From Gluconobacter oxydans (GTDB lineage Bacteria; Pseudomonadota; Alphaproteobacteria; Acetobacterales; Acetobacteraceae): DNA of 64,000 bases. The notes under the pieces were generated by a model that searched no databases, was not told where the DNA came from, and was given only the letters and a program-made list of their open reading frames with translations. Where the stretch lies: the NCBI RefSeq assembly GCF_006539685.1, contig NZ_BJNM01000008.1, positions 1 through 64,000 on the forward strand, given 5' to 3'. The translations under genes and the position numbers were made by a program. Below are positions 7,900-16,460 of the stretch, piece after piece (the first letter of the stretch is position 1; the number at the start of each line of letters is the position of its first letter).

Positions 7900-8814
7900 A
7901 TGATTGATGTCATCGTGCTTGGCGCGGCGGCAGGGGGCGGTTTTCCGCAGTGGAACTCCGCAGCACCCGGCTGTGTGGCCGCCCGCACGCGACAGGGCGC
8001 GAAAGCCCGGACCCAGGCCTCCCTTGCCGTCAGTGCCGACGGAAAGCGCTGGTTCATTCTCAACGCCTCGCCCGATCTGCGGCAGCAGATCATCGATACG
8101 CCGGCCCTGCATCATCAGGGCAGCCTGCGTGGAACGCCCATTCAGGGCGTCGTCCTGACCTGCGGCGAGATCGACGCCATAACCGGGCTTCTGACCCTGC
8201 GTGAGCGTGAGCCTTTTACCCTGATGGGCAGCGACTCGACCCTTCAGCAGCTTGCGGACAATCCGATCTTCGGTGCGCTCGATCCGGAAATCGTCCCACG
8301 TGTTCCGCTCATTCTCGATGAAGCCACGTCCCTGATGAACAAGGACGGGATTCCGTCCGGTCTTTTGCTCACGGCCTTCGCCGTTCCGGGCAAGGCGCCG
8401 CTTTACGCGGAAGCCGCAGGGTCACGCCCGGACGAGACGCTGGGCCTTTCCATTACGGATGGATGCAAGACGATGCTCTTCATTCCCGGCTGTGCGCAGA
8501 TCACGTCGGAAATCGTGGAACGGGTAGCGGCAGCCGATCTCGTGTTCTTTGACGGGACACTGTGGCGGGATGACGAAATGATCCGCGCCGGGTTGAGCCC
8601 GAAGAGCGGACAGCGGATGGGACATGTGTCCGTGAATGATGCCGGGGGACCGGTCGAATGTTTCACGACATGCGAAAAACCCCGTAAAGTGTTGATTCAT
8701 ATCAACAACTCCAATCCAATTCTGTTCGAAGACAGCCCCGAACGCAAAGACGTCGAACGCGCCGGATGGACGGTTGCGGAAGACGGCATGACTTTCAGAC
8801 TGGACACACCATGA
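7900..8814 (+). CDS. pqqB: PQQ biosynthesis protein PqqB
   Basis: PqqB has the metallo-beta-lactamase fold. In other species it has been reported to hydroxylate the tyrosine ring of the intermediate before PqqC acts. The N-terminal signature VLGAAAGGGFPQWN (residues 6-19) is diagnostic, followed by QGAKARTQASLAVSADG and EIDAITGLLTLRE. C-terminal blocks such as GHVSVND and HINNSNPI are also family-typical. At 304 aa it is full length. The start at 7900 agrees with family N-termini, and the stop overlaps the pqqC ATG (ATGA). Confidence 0.96.
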   Translation: MIDVIVLGAAAGGGFPQWNSAAPGCVAARTRQGAKARTQASLAVSADGKRWFILNASPDLRQQIIDTPALHHQGSLRGTPIQGVVLTCGEIDAITGLLTLREREPFTLMGSDSTLQQLADNPIFGALDPEIVPRVPLILDEATSLMNKDGIPSGLLLTAFAVPGKAPLYAEAAGSRPDETLGLSITDGCKTMLFIPGCAQITSEIVERVAAADLVFFDGTLWRDDEMIRAGLSPKSGQRMGHVSVNDAGGPVECFTTCEKPRKVLIHINNSNPILFEDSPERKDVERAGWTVAEDGMTFRLDTP

Positions 8815-9530
8815 CGCTCCTCACACCTGACCAGCTTGAAGCACAGCTTCGCCAGATCGGGGCCGAGCGGTATCACAACCGGCACCCGTTCCATCGCAAG
8901 CTGCATGACGGCAAGCTGGACAAGGCACAGGTTCAGGCTTGGGCGCTGAACCGCTATTATTATCAGGCCCGCATCCCGGCGAAGGATGCGACGCTTCTCG
9001 CACGTCTGCCGACGGCCGAACTGCGCCGCGAATGGCGTCGCCGGATCGAGGACCATGACGGCACGGAGCCCGGAACGGGCGGTGTTGCGCGCTGGCTGAT
9101 GCTGACGGATGGTCTGGGGCTGGACCGGGATTATGTGGAAAGCCTCGATGGTCTGCTTCCAGCCACGCGCTTCTCGGTCGATGCCTATGTGAACTTCGTG
9201 CGGGACCAGTCGATTCTGGCGGCCATTGCGTCGTCGCTGACGGAACTGTTTTCGCCCACGATCATCAGCGAGCGCGTCTCGGGGATGCTGCGGCACTACG
9301 ACTTTGTGTCGGAAAAGACGCTGGCCTATTTCACGCCGCGCCTGACGCAGGCCCCGCGGGATTCCGATTTCGCGCTGGCCTATGTCCGCGAAAAGGCCCG
9401 CACGCCGGAGCAGCAGAAAGAAGTCCTGGGAGCGCTGGAGTTCAAGTGCTCCGTGCTGTGGACGATGCTGGATGCGCTCGACTACGCCTATGTGGAAGGC
9501 CACATTCCGCCGGGGGCTTTCGTTCCATGA
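8811..9530 (+). CDS. pqqC: PQQ synthase PqqC
   Basis: PqqC is the cofactor-free oxidase that performs the last eight-electron oxidation and ring closure giving PQQ. It has an all-helical haem-oxygenase-like fold and is 239 aa long as expected. Visible active-site regions are RIEDHDG (histidine), GMLRHYDF, the Tyr/Arg pair in AYFTPRL and the Lys in EFKCSVLW. The ATG overlaps the pqqB stop and the stop overlaps the pqqD ATG, so translation is coupled along the operon. Confidence 0.97.
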   Translation: MTLLTPDQLEAQLRQIGAERYHNRHPFHRKLHDGKLDKAQVQAWALNRYYYQARIPAKDATLLARLPTAELRREWRRRIEDHDGTEPGTGGVARWLMLTDGLGLDRDYVESLDGLLPATRFSVDAYVNFVRDQSILAAIASSLTELFSPTIISERVSGMLRHYDFVSEKTLAYFTPRLTQAPRDSDFALAYVREKARTPEQQKEVLGALEFKCSVLWTMLDALDYAYVEGHIPPGAFVP

Positions 9531-9817
9531 CGGAGGCCCCGCATGTCGTGGCGGAGGGGACGGTTCTCTCCTTTGCCCGGGGGCATCGTCTCCAGCACGA
9601 TCGTGTGCGGGACGTGTGGATCGTGCAGGCGCCTGAAAAAGCATTTGTAGTTGAGGGCGCCGCGCCGCATATTCTGCGGCTGCTGGATGGGAAGCGCAGC
9701 GTCGGCGAGATCATCCAGCAGCTTGCAATCGAGTTTTCCGCCCCGCGTGAGGTCATTGCGAAAGATGTCCTCGCGCTTCTTTCTGAACTGACAGAAAAGA
9801 ACGTCCTGCACACATGA
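9527..9817 (+). CDS. pqqD: PQQ peptide chaperone PqqD
   Basis: PqqD (96 aa) binds PqqA and presents it to the radical-SAM enzyme PqqE. It has the small RRE fold: an N-terminal beta-hairpin region ([17 protein letters not shown]) and three helices ending in the [11 protein letters not shown] segment. The start is set by the ATGA overlap with pqqC, and its stop overlaps the pqqE ATG the same way. The longer open frame upstream only reads through pqqC in another frame. Confidence 0.94.
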   Translation: MTEAPHVVAEGTVLSFARGHRLQHDRVRDVWIVQAPEKAFVVEGAAPHILRLLDGKRSVGEIIQQLAIEFSAPREVIAKDVLALLSELTEKNVLHT

Positions 9818-10890
9818 CACTCCCTTCGCCGCCGATGAGCCTTCTGGCTGAACTGACGCATCGATGCCCGCTTTCCTGCCCCTACTGCTCCAATCCGCTT
9901 GAACTCGAACGCAAGGCGGCAGAACTCGACACGGCCACCTGGACTGCCGTACTGGAGCAGGCGGCCGAGCTTGGGGTGCTCCAGGTTCATTTCTCTGGCG
10001 GCGAGCCTATGGCGCGGCCTGATCTGGTCGAACTGGTCTCCGTCGCACGGAGACTCAACCTGTATTCCAACTTGATCACGTCCGGCGTGTTGCTGGACGA
10101 ACCGAAACTGGAAGCTCTCGACAGGGCGGGGCTGGATCACATCCAGCTCTCTTTCCAAGACGTGACGGAGGCGGGAGCCGAGCGTATCGGCGGTCTCAAG
10201 GGAGCGCAGGCCCGCAAGGTTGCGGCGGCGCGGCTCATCCGCGCGTCCGGCATTCCGATGACGCTCAATTTTGTGGTGCACAGGGAAAATGTCGCCCGTA
10301 TCCCCGAGATGTTCGCCCTGGCGCGGGAACTCGGAGCGGGGCGGGTGGAGATCGCGCATACCCAGTATTATGGCTGGGGGCTGAAAAACCGTGAGGCGCT
10401 TCTTCCCAGCCGGGATCAGCTGGAGGAATCCACACGCGCCGTGGAAGCGGAGCGCGCTAAGGGTGGTTTGTCCGTTGATTATGTGACGCCGGACTATCAT
10501 GCAGACCGGCCCAAGCCCTGCATGGGGGGATGGGGCCAGCGTTTCGTGAATGTCACACCTTCGGGCCGGGTCCTGCCGTGTCATGCAGCCGAAATCATTC
10601 CGGATGTCGCATTCCCGAATGTGCAGGATGTGACCCTGTCCGAAATCTGGAACATCTCACCGCTGTTCAACATGTTCCGCGGGACGGACTGGATGCCGGA
10701 GCCCTGCCGCTCCTGCGAGCGCAAGGAGCGTGACTGGGGCGGGTGTCGCTGTCAGGCGATGGCGCTGACGGGGAATGCCGCGAATACCGATCCCGTATGC
10801 AGTCTCTCCCCCTATCACGATCGGGTGGAGCAGGCCGTCGAGAACAACATGCAGCCAGAAAGCACGTTGTTCTACAGGCGTTATACGTAA
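9814..10890 (+). CDS. pqqE: Radical SAM enzyme PqqE
   Basis: PqqE makes the C-C bond between Glu16 and Tyr20 of PqqA. The radical-SAM [4Fe-4S] motif is C18-x3-C22-x2-C25 ([12 protein letters not shown]). The SPASM domain in the last third has its auxiliary-cluster cysteines: [27 protein letters not shown] and PVCSLS. The length of 358 aa is normal. This is the last gene of pqqABCDE; no pqqF follows, and by family knowledge acetic acid bacteria use TldD-like proteases for that step. The last 10 bases overlap the 3' end of the opposite-strand AT-rich gene. Confidence 0.97.
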   Translation: MTLPSPPMSLLAELTHRCPLSCPYCSNPLELERKAAELDTATWTAVLEQAAELGVLQVHFSGGEPMARPDLVELVSVARRLNLYSNLITSGVLLDEPKLEALDRAGLDHIQLSFQDVTEAGAERIGGLKGAQARKVAAARLIRASGIPMTLNFVVHRENVARIPEMFALARELGAGRVEIAHTQYYGWGLKNREALLPSRDQLEESTRAVEAERAKGGLSVDYVTPDYHADRPKPCMGGWGQRFVNVTPSGRVLPCHAAEIIPDVAFPNVQDVTLSEIWNISPLFNMFRGTDWMPEPCRSCERKERDWGGCRCQAMALTGNAANTDPVCSLSPYHDRVEQAVENNMQPESTLFYRRYT

Positions 10891-12095
10891 TCGCCGTAAA
10901 TATTGACTTTGCTAAGATGGAGAAAGGATGTGCCGTTCAGGACAATCTTGATATATCGAGCAATAATATCTGTTTCTATCTGAAGAGGTTCTCCAAACTC
11001 TCCGCCCACATAGTTGGTATTGGTCTTTTCGTAAAATTCTTCCCAGGAGAGGCCATCTTCTGATTTCAGAATTGAAAATTTATTGAATCTGCGAGCATAT
11101 TCTTCGACATCACAACGGTTGAAAATGACGATTTGCTTGATGTGAGCACGCTCTTTGAGTTCTAAGCTCCACCATGGATTTTTTTCAAAACCTGTATGAA
11201 ATGCCGGTGCCATTTGTAAGGGCTCTGTGACGGCCCTTTGTGCTTCAACTGCCGTATTGTGCTTTTCAAAAGAATATTCACAAACACTGCTTTGGTCTGC
11301 TTTTCCTTCATCAGAAATTAGCGGTAGGTTTGGAAGGTTAATGAAAACATCATACCTAAAAGTATGGGATCCAATCCACTGCGTGAAGGGTTTTGGACTG
11401 CGTTCTGAAATATTGTATAATGCGCCGATAATTGACTTATCTGAAAACTCAAGGTGCAAATTGTAAAAAGCATCAAGAAGTATGTTTAAATAATTTGCCT
11501 GGTAGTCCTTTTTGAGGTGCCGGGCCATATCATGATGATGAGTGTCTATAAAAACGACATTAAAGTTGTCAGCCTTATAGAATTTTGCATGCATGCTGTC
11601 TTCATATGAACATGCGGGATAAATCAAAACAGATTTAGATGCGGCATTTTCTGGAGCATAGTCACTAAAAGCAAATGTACTAATTTTACCATCGATAGGT
11701 GATAACGGGCCAAACCATTTACAAAATGAAGGTAATGCTGAATATTGTGGACTAAAAGATAGAATTCTTGTCAATCTTGAGCAATATTTTGAGAAAAGAA
11801 TAGCGCCAGAGCCACCTAAACTTTCCCCCATGGAAAAAATATATTGGTACATCTTGCAAAAATTATCAACGAATCGAAACATTTTAATGGAACTAATGTT
11901 GTTATACCAGTCATGGTGTTTCGATCTTATGAAAATATAAGATATGTTGAAGTTTTTTACGGTATTTCTAAATTCTTCTACTGGCTCTGCTAGAGCAAGA
12001 TTGCCTGCGCTTGAAAATACTACTGTAACGTTGTTTGATTCTCTATTCCAATGTGAAACTTCATAATAGTCATCATTATATATGAGATCCGACAT
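10881..12095 (-). CDS. Orphan AT-rich gene: alpha/beta-hydrolase-like domain plus discoidin-like module
   Basis: I do not recognise this 404-aa protein as a named family. The N-terminal two thirds resemble an alpha/beta hydrolase: VVFSSAG strand, nucleophile elbow GESLGGSG (about residue 92) and a possible acid/base region [12 protein letters not shown]. The last 119 residues look like an F5/8-type (discoidin) sugar-binding domain: [36 protein letters not shown]. The same module ends the glycosyltransferase at 29294-30715. Composition is much more AT-rich than the neighbours, suggesting transfer. ATG 12095 has GGAAGG 7 bp upstream; ATG 12131 lacks a site. It may modify or bind surface polysaccharide, but this is inference. 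Confidence 0.6.
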   Translation of the reverse strand: MSDLIYNDDYYEVSHWNRESNNVTVVFSSAGNLALAEPVEEFRNTVKNFNISYIFIRSKHHDWYNNISSIKMFRFVDNFCKMYQYIFSMGESLGGSGAILFSKYCSRLTRILSFSPQYSALPSFCKWFGPLSPIDGKISTFAFSDYAPENAASKSVLIYPACSYEDSMHAKFYKADNFNVVFIDTHHHDMARHLKKDYQANYLNILLDAFYNLHLEFSDKSIIGALYNISERSPKPFTQWIGSHTFRYDVFINLPNLPLISDEGKADQSSVCEYSFEKHNTAVEAQRAVTEPLQMAPAFHTGFEKNPWWSLELKERAHIKQIVIFNRCDVEEYARRFNKFSILKSEDGLSWEEFYEKTNTNYVGGEFGEPLQIETDIIARYIKIVLNGTSFLHLSKVNIYGDYV

Positions 12096-12234
12096 ATAAA
12101 ATCCTTCCCAAAAAAAATCATCATCAAACATATGGCTAAAAAAATCTATGTGTTTGCATAGTCATCAAGGGAGCGTTTGAATACTCTCTTGATCGCTATG
12201 AAAGAGATCTGCCACTCAGGTACTGTAGGAAAAG

Positions 12235-12714
12235 TCAGGTGCGTGCGGGAACGTTGCGCAGGAAGGCCACGCTTTCGACGCAGGCGGCTGCCGCTTCACG
12301 GCCCTTGTTCTCGGCATCCTTGCGGGAGCGGTCCACGGCCTGCTGTTCGGTGTAGGTCGTGAGGATTCCGAAGGCGATCGGTACTTCGGTGGCAAGCTGG
12401 GCCTGCATGATTCCGATGGTGGCGCCGAGTGAAATGAACTCGAAATGCGCGGTATCACCCTTGATGACGCAGCCCAGGCAGATCACGCCTTCATATTTGC
12501 CGGACTTTGCCAGACGCTGGGCCAGAAGCGGCAGCTCGAAAGCGCCGGGCGCGTCATAGACGTCCACATCCGTGATGCCGCGCTCTTCCAGCCATTCGAG
12601 CGAGCCGTTCTTCAGGCCGCCCGTAATGTTCGTGTTGAAGCGGCTGACCACGATGGCCATTTTCGGCGCGGGCGAGAGACGCAGGTCGGGGGCTACGGGG
12701 ATGTGCTTGCTCAT
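12235..12714 (-). CDS. ribH: 6,7-dimethyl-8-ribityllumazine synthase
   Basis: RibH condenses 5-amino-6-ribitylaminouracil with dihydroxybutanone phosphate to lumazine, the penultimate riboflavin step. Family blocks are IVVSRFNTNIT (residues 21-31), YDAPGAFELPLLA, VICLGCVIKGDTAHFEFI and the late PIAFGILTTYTEQQA. The 159-aa length is standard for the 60-mer or decamer subunit. The ATG overlaps the stop of ribBA (12711-12714). It is the last gene of the riboswitch-led rib operon. Confidence 0.97.
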   Translation of the reverse strand: MSKHIPVAPDLRLSPAPKMAIVVSRFNTNITGGLKNGSLEWLEERGITDVDVYDAPGAFELPLLAQRLAKSGKYEGVICLGCVIKGDTAHFEFISLGATIGIMQAQLATEVPIAFGILTTYTEQQAVDRSRKDAENKGREAAAACVESVAFLRNVPART

Positions 12715-13964
12715 GCCGGCTGTTCCTGAAGGAAATGGCCCATCCGCGTGCGTTTGGTCGCAAGATAGGCGCGGTTGAAAGGATTGGCCTCGATTTCCAG
12801 CCGCTCGCTGGATTTCACGTCAAAGCCGAAGCGGACCAGGTTGGATTCCTTGTCCGGATTGTTCGTCAGAAGGCGGAGTGAACTCACGCCCAGATGGCGC
12901 AGAAGGTCGGCTGCCGCATCCCATTCACGGGCATCGGCGGGCAGTCCAAGGGCTTCATTGGCCTCCACAGTGTCCATGCCATGATCCTGAAGCTCGTAGG
13001 CGCGGATCTTGTTGGCCAGGCCGATCCCGCGTCCTTCATGGCCGCGCAGATAGACCAGCACGCCGGATTCCGACGCCGAAATCCGTTCCAGCGCCTCGCG
13101 GAGCTGCGCGCCGCAGTCGCAGCGCAGGGAGCCGAGCGCATCGCCCGTCACGCATTCTGAATGCAGCCGCACTAAAGGCACGCCTTTGGATGGATCGCCC
13201 TTCACCAGCGCGACATGCTCCACGCCATCGACGGCGCGGAAGGCATGGATCCGCAGGTCGTGGCCGCCGAAGATGCTGGGCAGGGCGGATTCGGCCACCA
13301 TTTCGCCAGCGGCCGGGACGGGCGTGCAGATCAGGTCATGACCTGCGACAGGGCCACGGCCATGCTCGCGGCACCAGTCCTGAAGGTCTGCGATGCTGAC
13401 CACGGGCATGTTGTGCTTTGCCGCGTATTTCCGAAGTTCCGGCAGGCGCATCATGCTGCCGTCATCGGCCATGATCTCGCAGATCACGCCAGCCGGTTCC
13501 AGCCCGGCCAGACGCGCGATGTCGATGGAGCCTTCGGTATGACCGTTGCGGCCCAGAACGCCTTCGGGATGGGCGCGGAGCGGGAAGATGTGGCCGGGTG
13601 AGACGACATCGTCCGGTGTTGCGTCCGGATTGGCCGCGACGACGATCGTGCGCGCGCGGTCGGCGGCGGAAATGCCGGTCGTCACACCTGTTGCCGCTTC
13701 GATCGAGACCGTGAAGGCCGTGCCGCGCGGATCGCGGTTGCGCGTGACCATGGGCGGCAGGCCGAGGCGGTCCACCTGTTCGGCTTCCAGCGGCAGGCAG
13801 ACCAGCCCGCGCGCCTCGCGGACCATGAAATTGATGGCTTCCGGCGTGGCGAACTGCGCCGCCATGACCAGATCGCCTTCGTTCTCACGGTTCTCGTCAT
13901 CGACCATGACGACCATGCCGCCAGCGCGGATGGCCTCGATGGCCGCTTTCAGGGACGGCTTCAT
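12711..13964 (-). CDS. ribBA: Bifunctional DHBP synthase / GTP cyclohydrolase II
   Basis: Both committed riboflavin precursors are made here. The N-terminal half (about residues 1-205) is RibB: MVDDENRENEGDL and GHTEGSIDIARLAG make 3,4-dihydroxy-2-butanone 4-phosphate from ribulose 5-phosphate. The C-terminal half is RibA-like: VRLHSECVTGD and RCDCG carry the zinc cysteines, GHEGRGIGL the GTP site and LLTNNPDK the closing motif. RibA key residues look intact, unlike some alphaproteobacterial fusions with a degenerate C-terminal half. It overlaps ribE (13961-13964) and ribH by four bases. Confidence 0.95.
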   Translation of the reverse strand: MKPSLKAAIEAIRAGGMVVMVDDENRENEGDLVMAAQFATPEAINFMVREARGLVCLPLEAEQVDRLGLPPMVTRNRDPRGTAFTVSIEAATGVTTGISAADRARTIVVAANPDATPDDVVSPGHIFPLRAHPEGVLGRNGHTEGSIDIARLAGLEPAGVICEIMADDGSMMRLPELRKYAAKHNMPVVSIADLQDWCREHGRGPVAGHDLICTPVPAAGEMVAESALPSIFGGHDLRIHAFRAVDGVEHVALVKGDPSKGVPLVRLHSECVTGDALGSLRCDCGAQLREALERISASESGVLVYLRGHEGRGIGLANKIRAYELQDHGMDTVEANEALGLPADAREWDAAADLLRHLGVSSLRLLTNNPDKESNLVRFGFDVKSSERLEIEANPFNRAYLATKRTRMGHFLQEQPA

Positions 13965-14599
13965 GATGCGGCCTTTGCAAGACTGGGCGAGAACCGCAGC
14001 AGGTTCTCGACATATTTGGAGAGCACATCGACTTCCACATCCATCCGGTCTCCGACCGACAGCGTGGAGAGGTTGGTGTGTTCCCAGGTGTGCGGGATGA
14101 TCGTCAGGCCGACTTCGAAACCGGCCTGGTTGCCGCGAGTGATGTCGTCATGCAGCTCGTTCACCGTCAGGCTGATGCCGTCGAAAGTGATGGAGCCCTT
14201 TTCCACGACATACTGGCGCAGGGCCTGCGGAACGAACACGCGCAGAGCATAGGAATCGCCCGCCTTTTCGATGCTGGCGAGGATCGCGATGCCATCCACA
14301 TGGCCCTGCACGATATGGCCCGAAAGACGTGTGCTGGTGGCAACGGCGCGTTCCAGATTGACGCGTGATCCGGCTTTGAGCTGGTCCAGTGGGGTCCGGG
14401 AGAGTGTTTCACCGCTGAGATGGAACGTCGCCACGCCTGCCGCATCGAAGGTCTCGACCGTCAGACACACGCCGTTCACGGCCACGCTCTCGCCGAGTTC
14501 CAGATCAGGAAAGCCGGTCTCCACGGTCAGATCCATCGCTTTGTCACGGACAGAAGCGGAGCGGACGGTTCCCAGACGCTCTATGATTCCAGAGAACAT
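13961..14599 (-). CDS. ribE: Riboflavin synthase, alpha subunit
   Basis: The enzyme dismutates two lumazine molecules into riboflavin and its pyrimidine precursor. It begins with the invariant MFSGIIE and consists of two tandem beta-barrel lumazine-binding domains, each with a version of GESVAVNGVCLTV (residues 36-48) or KGSITFDGISLTV (about 130). The GHIVQGHVDG and GFEVGLTIIPHT blocks are present. At 212 aa it is normal. It overlaps the end of ribD by 19 bases and the start of ribBA by four, so the operon is tightly packed. Confidence 0.96.
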   Translation of the reverse strand: MFSGIIERLGTVRSASVRDKAMDLTVETGFPDLELGESVAVNGVCLTVETFDAAGVATFHLSGETLSRTPLDQLKAGSRVNLERAVATSTRLSGHIVQGHVDGIAILASIEKAGDSYALRVFVPQALRQYVVEKGSITFDGISLTVNELHDDITRGNQAGFEVGLTIIPHTWEHTNLSTLSVGDRMDVEVDVLSKYVENLLRFSPSLAKAAS

Positions 14600-15630
14600 G
14601 CGTTTTCCCTCAGCAGTCGCAGCGGGCTCTCGTCCCGCGATTTCAGGTCGATGCGGTCAGCGCCCGCAGTTTTGTGACCCGGAGTCTTATGAATGGTGAG
14701 CCAGTCATCCCACAGCCCGGCTTTGGCCACGGATGCCAGCAGGGCAGGACCGGCCTCGATCATCGCCCAGTTCACGCCCCGCTCCGCCAGCATGGCGGGG
14801 ACGGAGAGCAGATCGGAGCTGGTGAGAACTTCGAACCCGGCCTCCGTCATTTCGGAAACCCAGTCTGCCGGAAGGCGCCCGTGGCGGTCGCAGACGACGA
14901 GCAGGCGCGGCGAACGGCCTTCATGATCCGCGACATGCCGGACCGTGAAGCGCGGCCGGTCCGCCAGAACGGTGCCCACACCCGTGATGATCGCATCCGT
15001 TGCCCGGCGCAGGCGATGCGCAAGGGTGAGCGAGTCCGGTGATGTGAAAGTTTTCTGTCCCGGCGGCGGCACCATGGAGCCGTTTTCGTCCAGCGCCTGC
15101 TTGACGCTGATCCACGGGCGGTGCCGGACGACGCGGCTTGCGAAAGGGGCCAGAAGGGCGCGGCAGTTCCGTGCCAGATCGGTCATGTCCGGCCGATCCG
15201 CCAGCATGACGACGTGCTTTCCAGCGGGCATTTCGCGCAGTCGCGCCGCACCGCCAGCGGCCTGCGGGTTCGGATCAGCCGCACCGATCCAGACCTCGCG
15301 GACCGGGCTATTGCGCAGGGCTTCGCTGCATGGCGGGGTACGGCCCGTGTGATTGCACGGCTCCAGCGTCACGAGGGCCACGCGTGCCTGATCCAGCACA
15401 CCTGCCGCCCGGGCCTGCGCCAGAGCCATGGCTTCGGCATGCGGCTGCCCGACGCGCGGATGGACGCCGACCGTGAGGATACGGCCCTCCGCATCCAGCA
15501 GCGTACAACCCACAGACGGGTTGGGAGCCGTGGCGCCGAAGGTTTCGACAGCCTGCGAGATGGCCGAATGAAAGCCATGGCGGATCGCGGTCAGCGAAAC
15601 TGTGTCGGAAAGGGTCGTCTGGTCAGCCAA
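14581..15630 (-). CDS. ribD: Bifunctional pyrimidine deaminase/reductase RibD
   Basis: RibD deaminates and then reduces the pyrimidine formed by GTP cyclohydrolase II. The N-terminal deaminase has zinc motifs PHAEAMAL and PCNHTGRTPPC. The C-terminal NADPH reductase region includes RPWISVKQALDENG and DAIITGVGTVLADRPRFTVR. The length of 349 aa fits. The most likely start is TTG at 15630 with AGAAG a few bases upstream; no suitable ATG occurs near the conserved N-terminus. A hairpin (15644-15662) directly upstream of this start, and the FMN riboswitch further up, suggest control at translation or elongation. Confidence 0.95.
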   Translation of the reverse strand: MADQTTLSDTVSLTAIRHGFHSAISQAVETFGATAPNPSVGCTLLDAEGRILTVGVHPRVGQPHAEAMALAQARAAGVLDQARVALVTLEPCNHTGRTPPCSEALRNSPVREVWIGAADPNPQAAGGAARLREMPAGKHVVMLADRPDMTDLARNCRALLAPFASRVVRHRPWISVKQALDENGSMVPPPGQKTFTSPDSLTLAHRLRRATDAIITGVGTVLADRPRFTVRHVADHEGRSPRLLVVCDRHGRLPADWVSEMTEAGFEVLTSSDLLSVPAMLAERGVNWAMIEAGPALLASVAKAGLWDDWLTIHKTPGHKTAGADRIDLKSRDESPLRLLRENACSLES

Positions 15631-15643
15631 GTTGCGTCTTCTG

Positions 15644-15662
15644 GTCCCGTTACACTCGGGAC
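15644..15662 (-). promoter_or_regulatory. Small hairpin just before the ribD start
   Basis: On the transcribed strand GTCCCG and CGGGAC form a 6-bp stem about 12 bases before the TTG of ribD, next to the AGAAG ribosome-binding sequence. It could be part of the riboswitch expression platform, but no alternative pairing was modelled. Confidence 0.35.
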
Positions 15663-15759
15663 GCCCGCAAGGCGCACGCCGCCCTCAGCCGATACGGAAT
15701 ACAGGCCGGGCAAAGGGCGCCCAAACCTGTCCGTCACCGGACAAGTGCTGCGTTCTCTT

Positions 15760-15903
15760 CCATCCGGACTCTAACCGTCGGCTCCGGAGTCTCACCGGAT
15801 CTGCTTGTCCCTTCCGAACCGAAATCCGGAAGGCGCTCGCGGGCTGAGGCGGAGAAATCCGCCAATACCGCCGGTGGAGAATTTCACCCCGCCCTGAGAA
15901 CGT
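15760..15903 (-). ncRNA. FMN riboswitch (RFN element) leading the rib operon
   Basis: Read on the minus strand, the segment contains the RFN signature in order: TCAGGGCGGGGTGAAATTC, CACCGGCGGTA, AGCCCGCGAGC, and finally GCCGACGGTTAGAGTCCGGA. These match the conserved FMN-binding core of the six-stem aptamer. The variable stem (around CCTTCCGGA...) lies between them. It sits 130 bp upstream of ribD in the correct orientation. FMN binding would reduce expression of ribD-ribE-ribBA-ribH. Confidence 0.95.
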
Positions 15904-16003
15904 CTTTGTTCAAAGGAAACTATGGGACTGTCCTGCGGTGAATGACAAGCAAAAATGCGTTCGCATTCCAGTGAGGACAGATCCGGTCTGCGGGGCAGAT
16001 ACG

Positions 16004-16034
16004 AAAAAGCCGCCAGATCCAAAGATCTGGCGGC
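16004..16034 (-). terminator. Intrinsic terminator of the entericidin-like gene
   Basis: An 11-bp perfect stem (GCCGCCAGATC / GATCTGGCGGC) with a short CAAA-type loop is followed on the minus strand by TTTTT. It lies about 35 bp after the stop of the small lipoprotein gene. Confidence 0.85.
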
Positions 16035-16068
16035 CTGTCTGTTAGACCCGCTAGCCCGGAGAAGAGGT

Positions 16069-16260
16069 TCAGTTCCGGGAAGCAGGGGTGTTACGCTGAA
16101 TGGCGTTCTGCGTTGCATTGGCCCCGCGGGAAACGTCATGCCCGACCGAGCTCACGTCCTGACCGGCGCCATGAACGGTATTGCAGGCCGAGAGCGAAAC
16201 ACCGGCACCGGACAGAAGAGCCAGGGACAGGGCAATGCGTGCGATGGATTTGGTGGACAT
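16069..16260 (-). CDS. Entericidin-like small lipoprotein
   Basis: This 63-aa product has an N-terminal signal with a lipobox (VSLSAC, lipidated Cys26) followed by NTVHGAGQDVSSVGHDV, the amphipathic segment typical of the entericidin EcnA/EcnB family (PF08085). Members are tiny membrane lipoproteins that affect envelope stability, often under stress or stationary-phase control. It is a single gene with its own terminator. A toxin/antidote pair is not seen, since only one such gene is present. Confidence 0.8.
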   Translation of the reverse strand: MSTKSIARIALSLALLSGAGVSLSACNTVHGAGQDVSSVGHDVSRGANATQNAIQRNTPASRN

Positions 16261-16460
16261 AGGTAAAAATCCTCTAAAGAGCGTTTTGCCTTGTAAACGA
16301 CATCCGATGACAATGGTTCACAACAGGAAGAGAAATTTTTTCTCAGGTAATGAGCCGCCTGGACCGGGAAAATGACTTGATACCATTCTGACGGGGCTCA
16401 TTCTGAACGACCTGCGCCGTCACGCGCTTTATGAAATGTTTTCCCCTGCTGTGAGGATCC

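Noticed and set aside
16069-16260. Entericidin toxin-antidote locus
   Set aside because: Only one entericidin-like gene is present; a tandem partner was not found.
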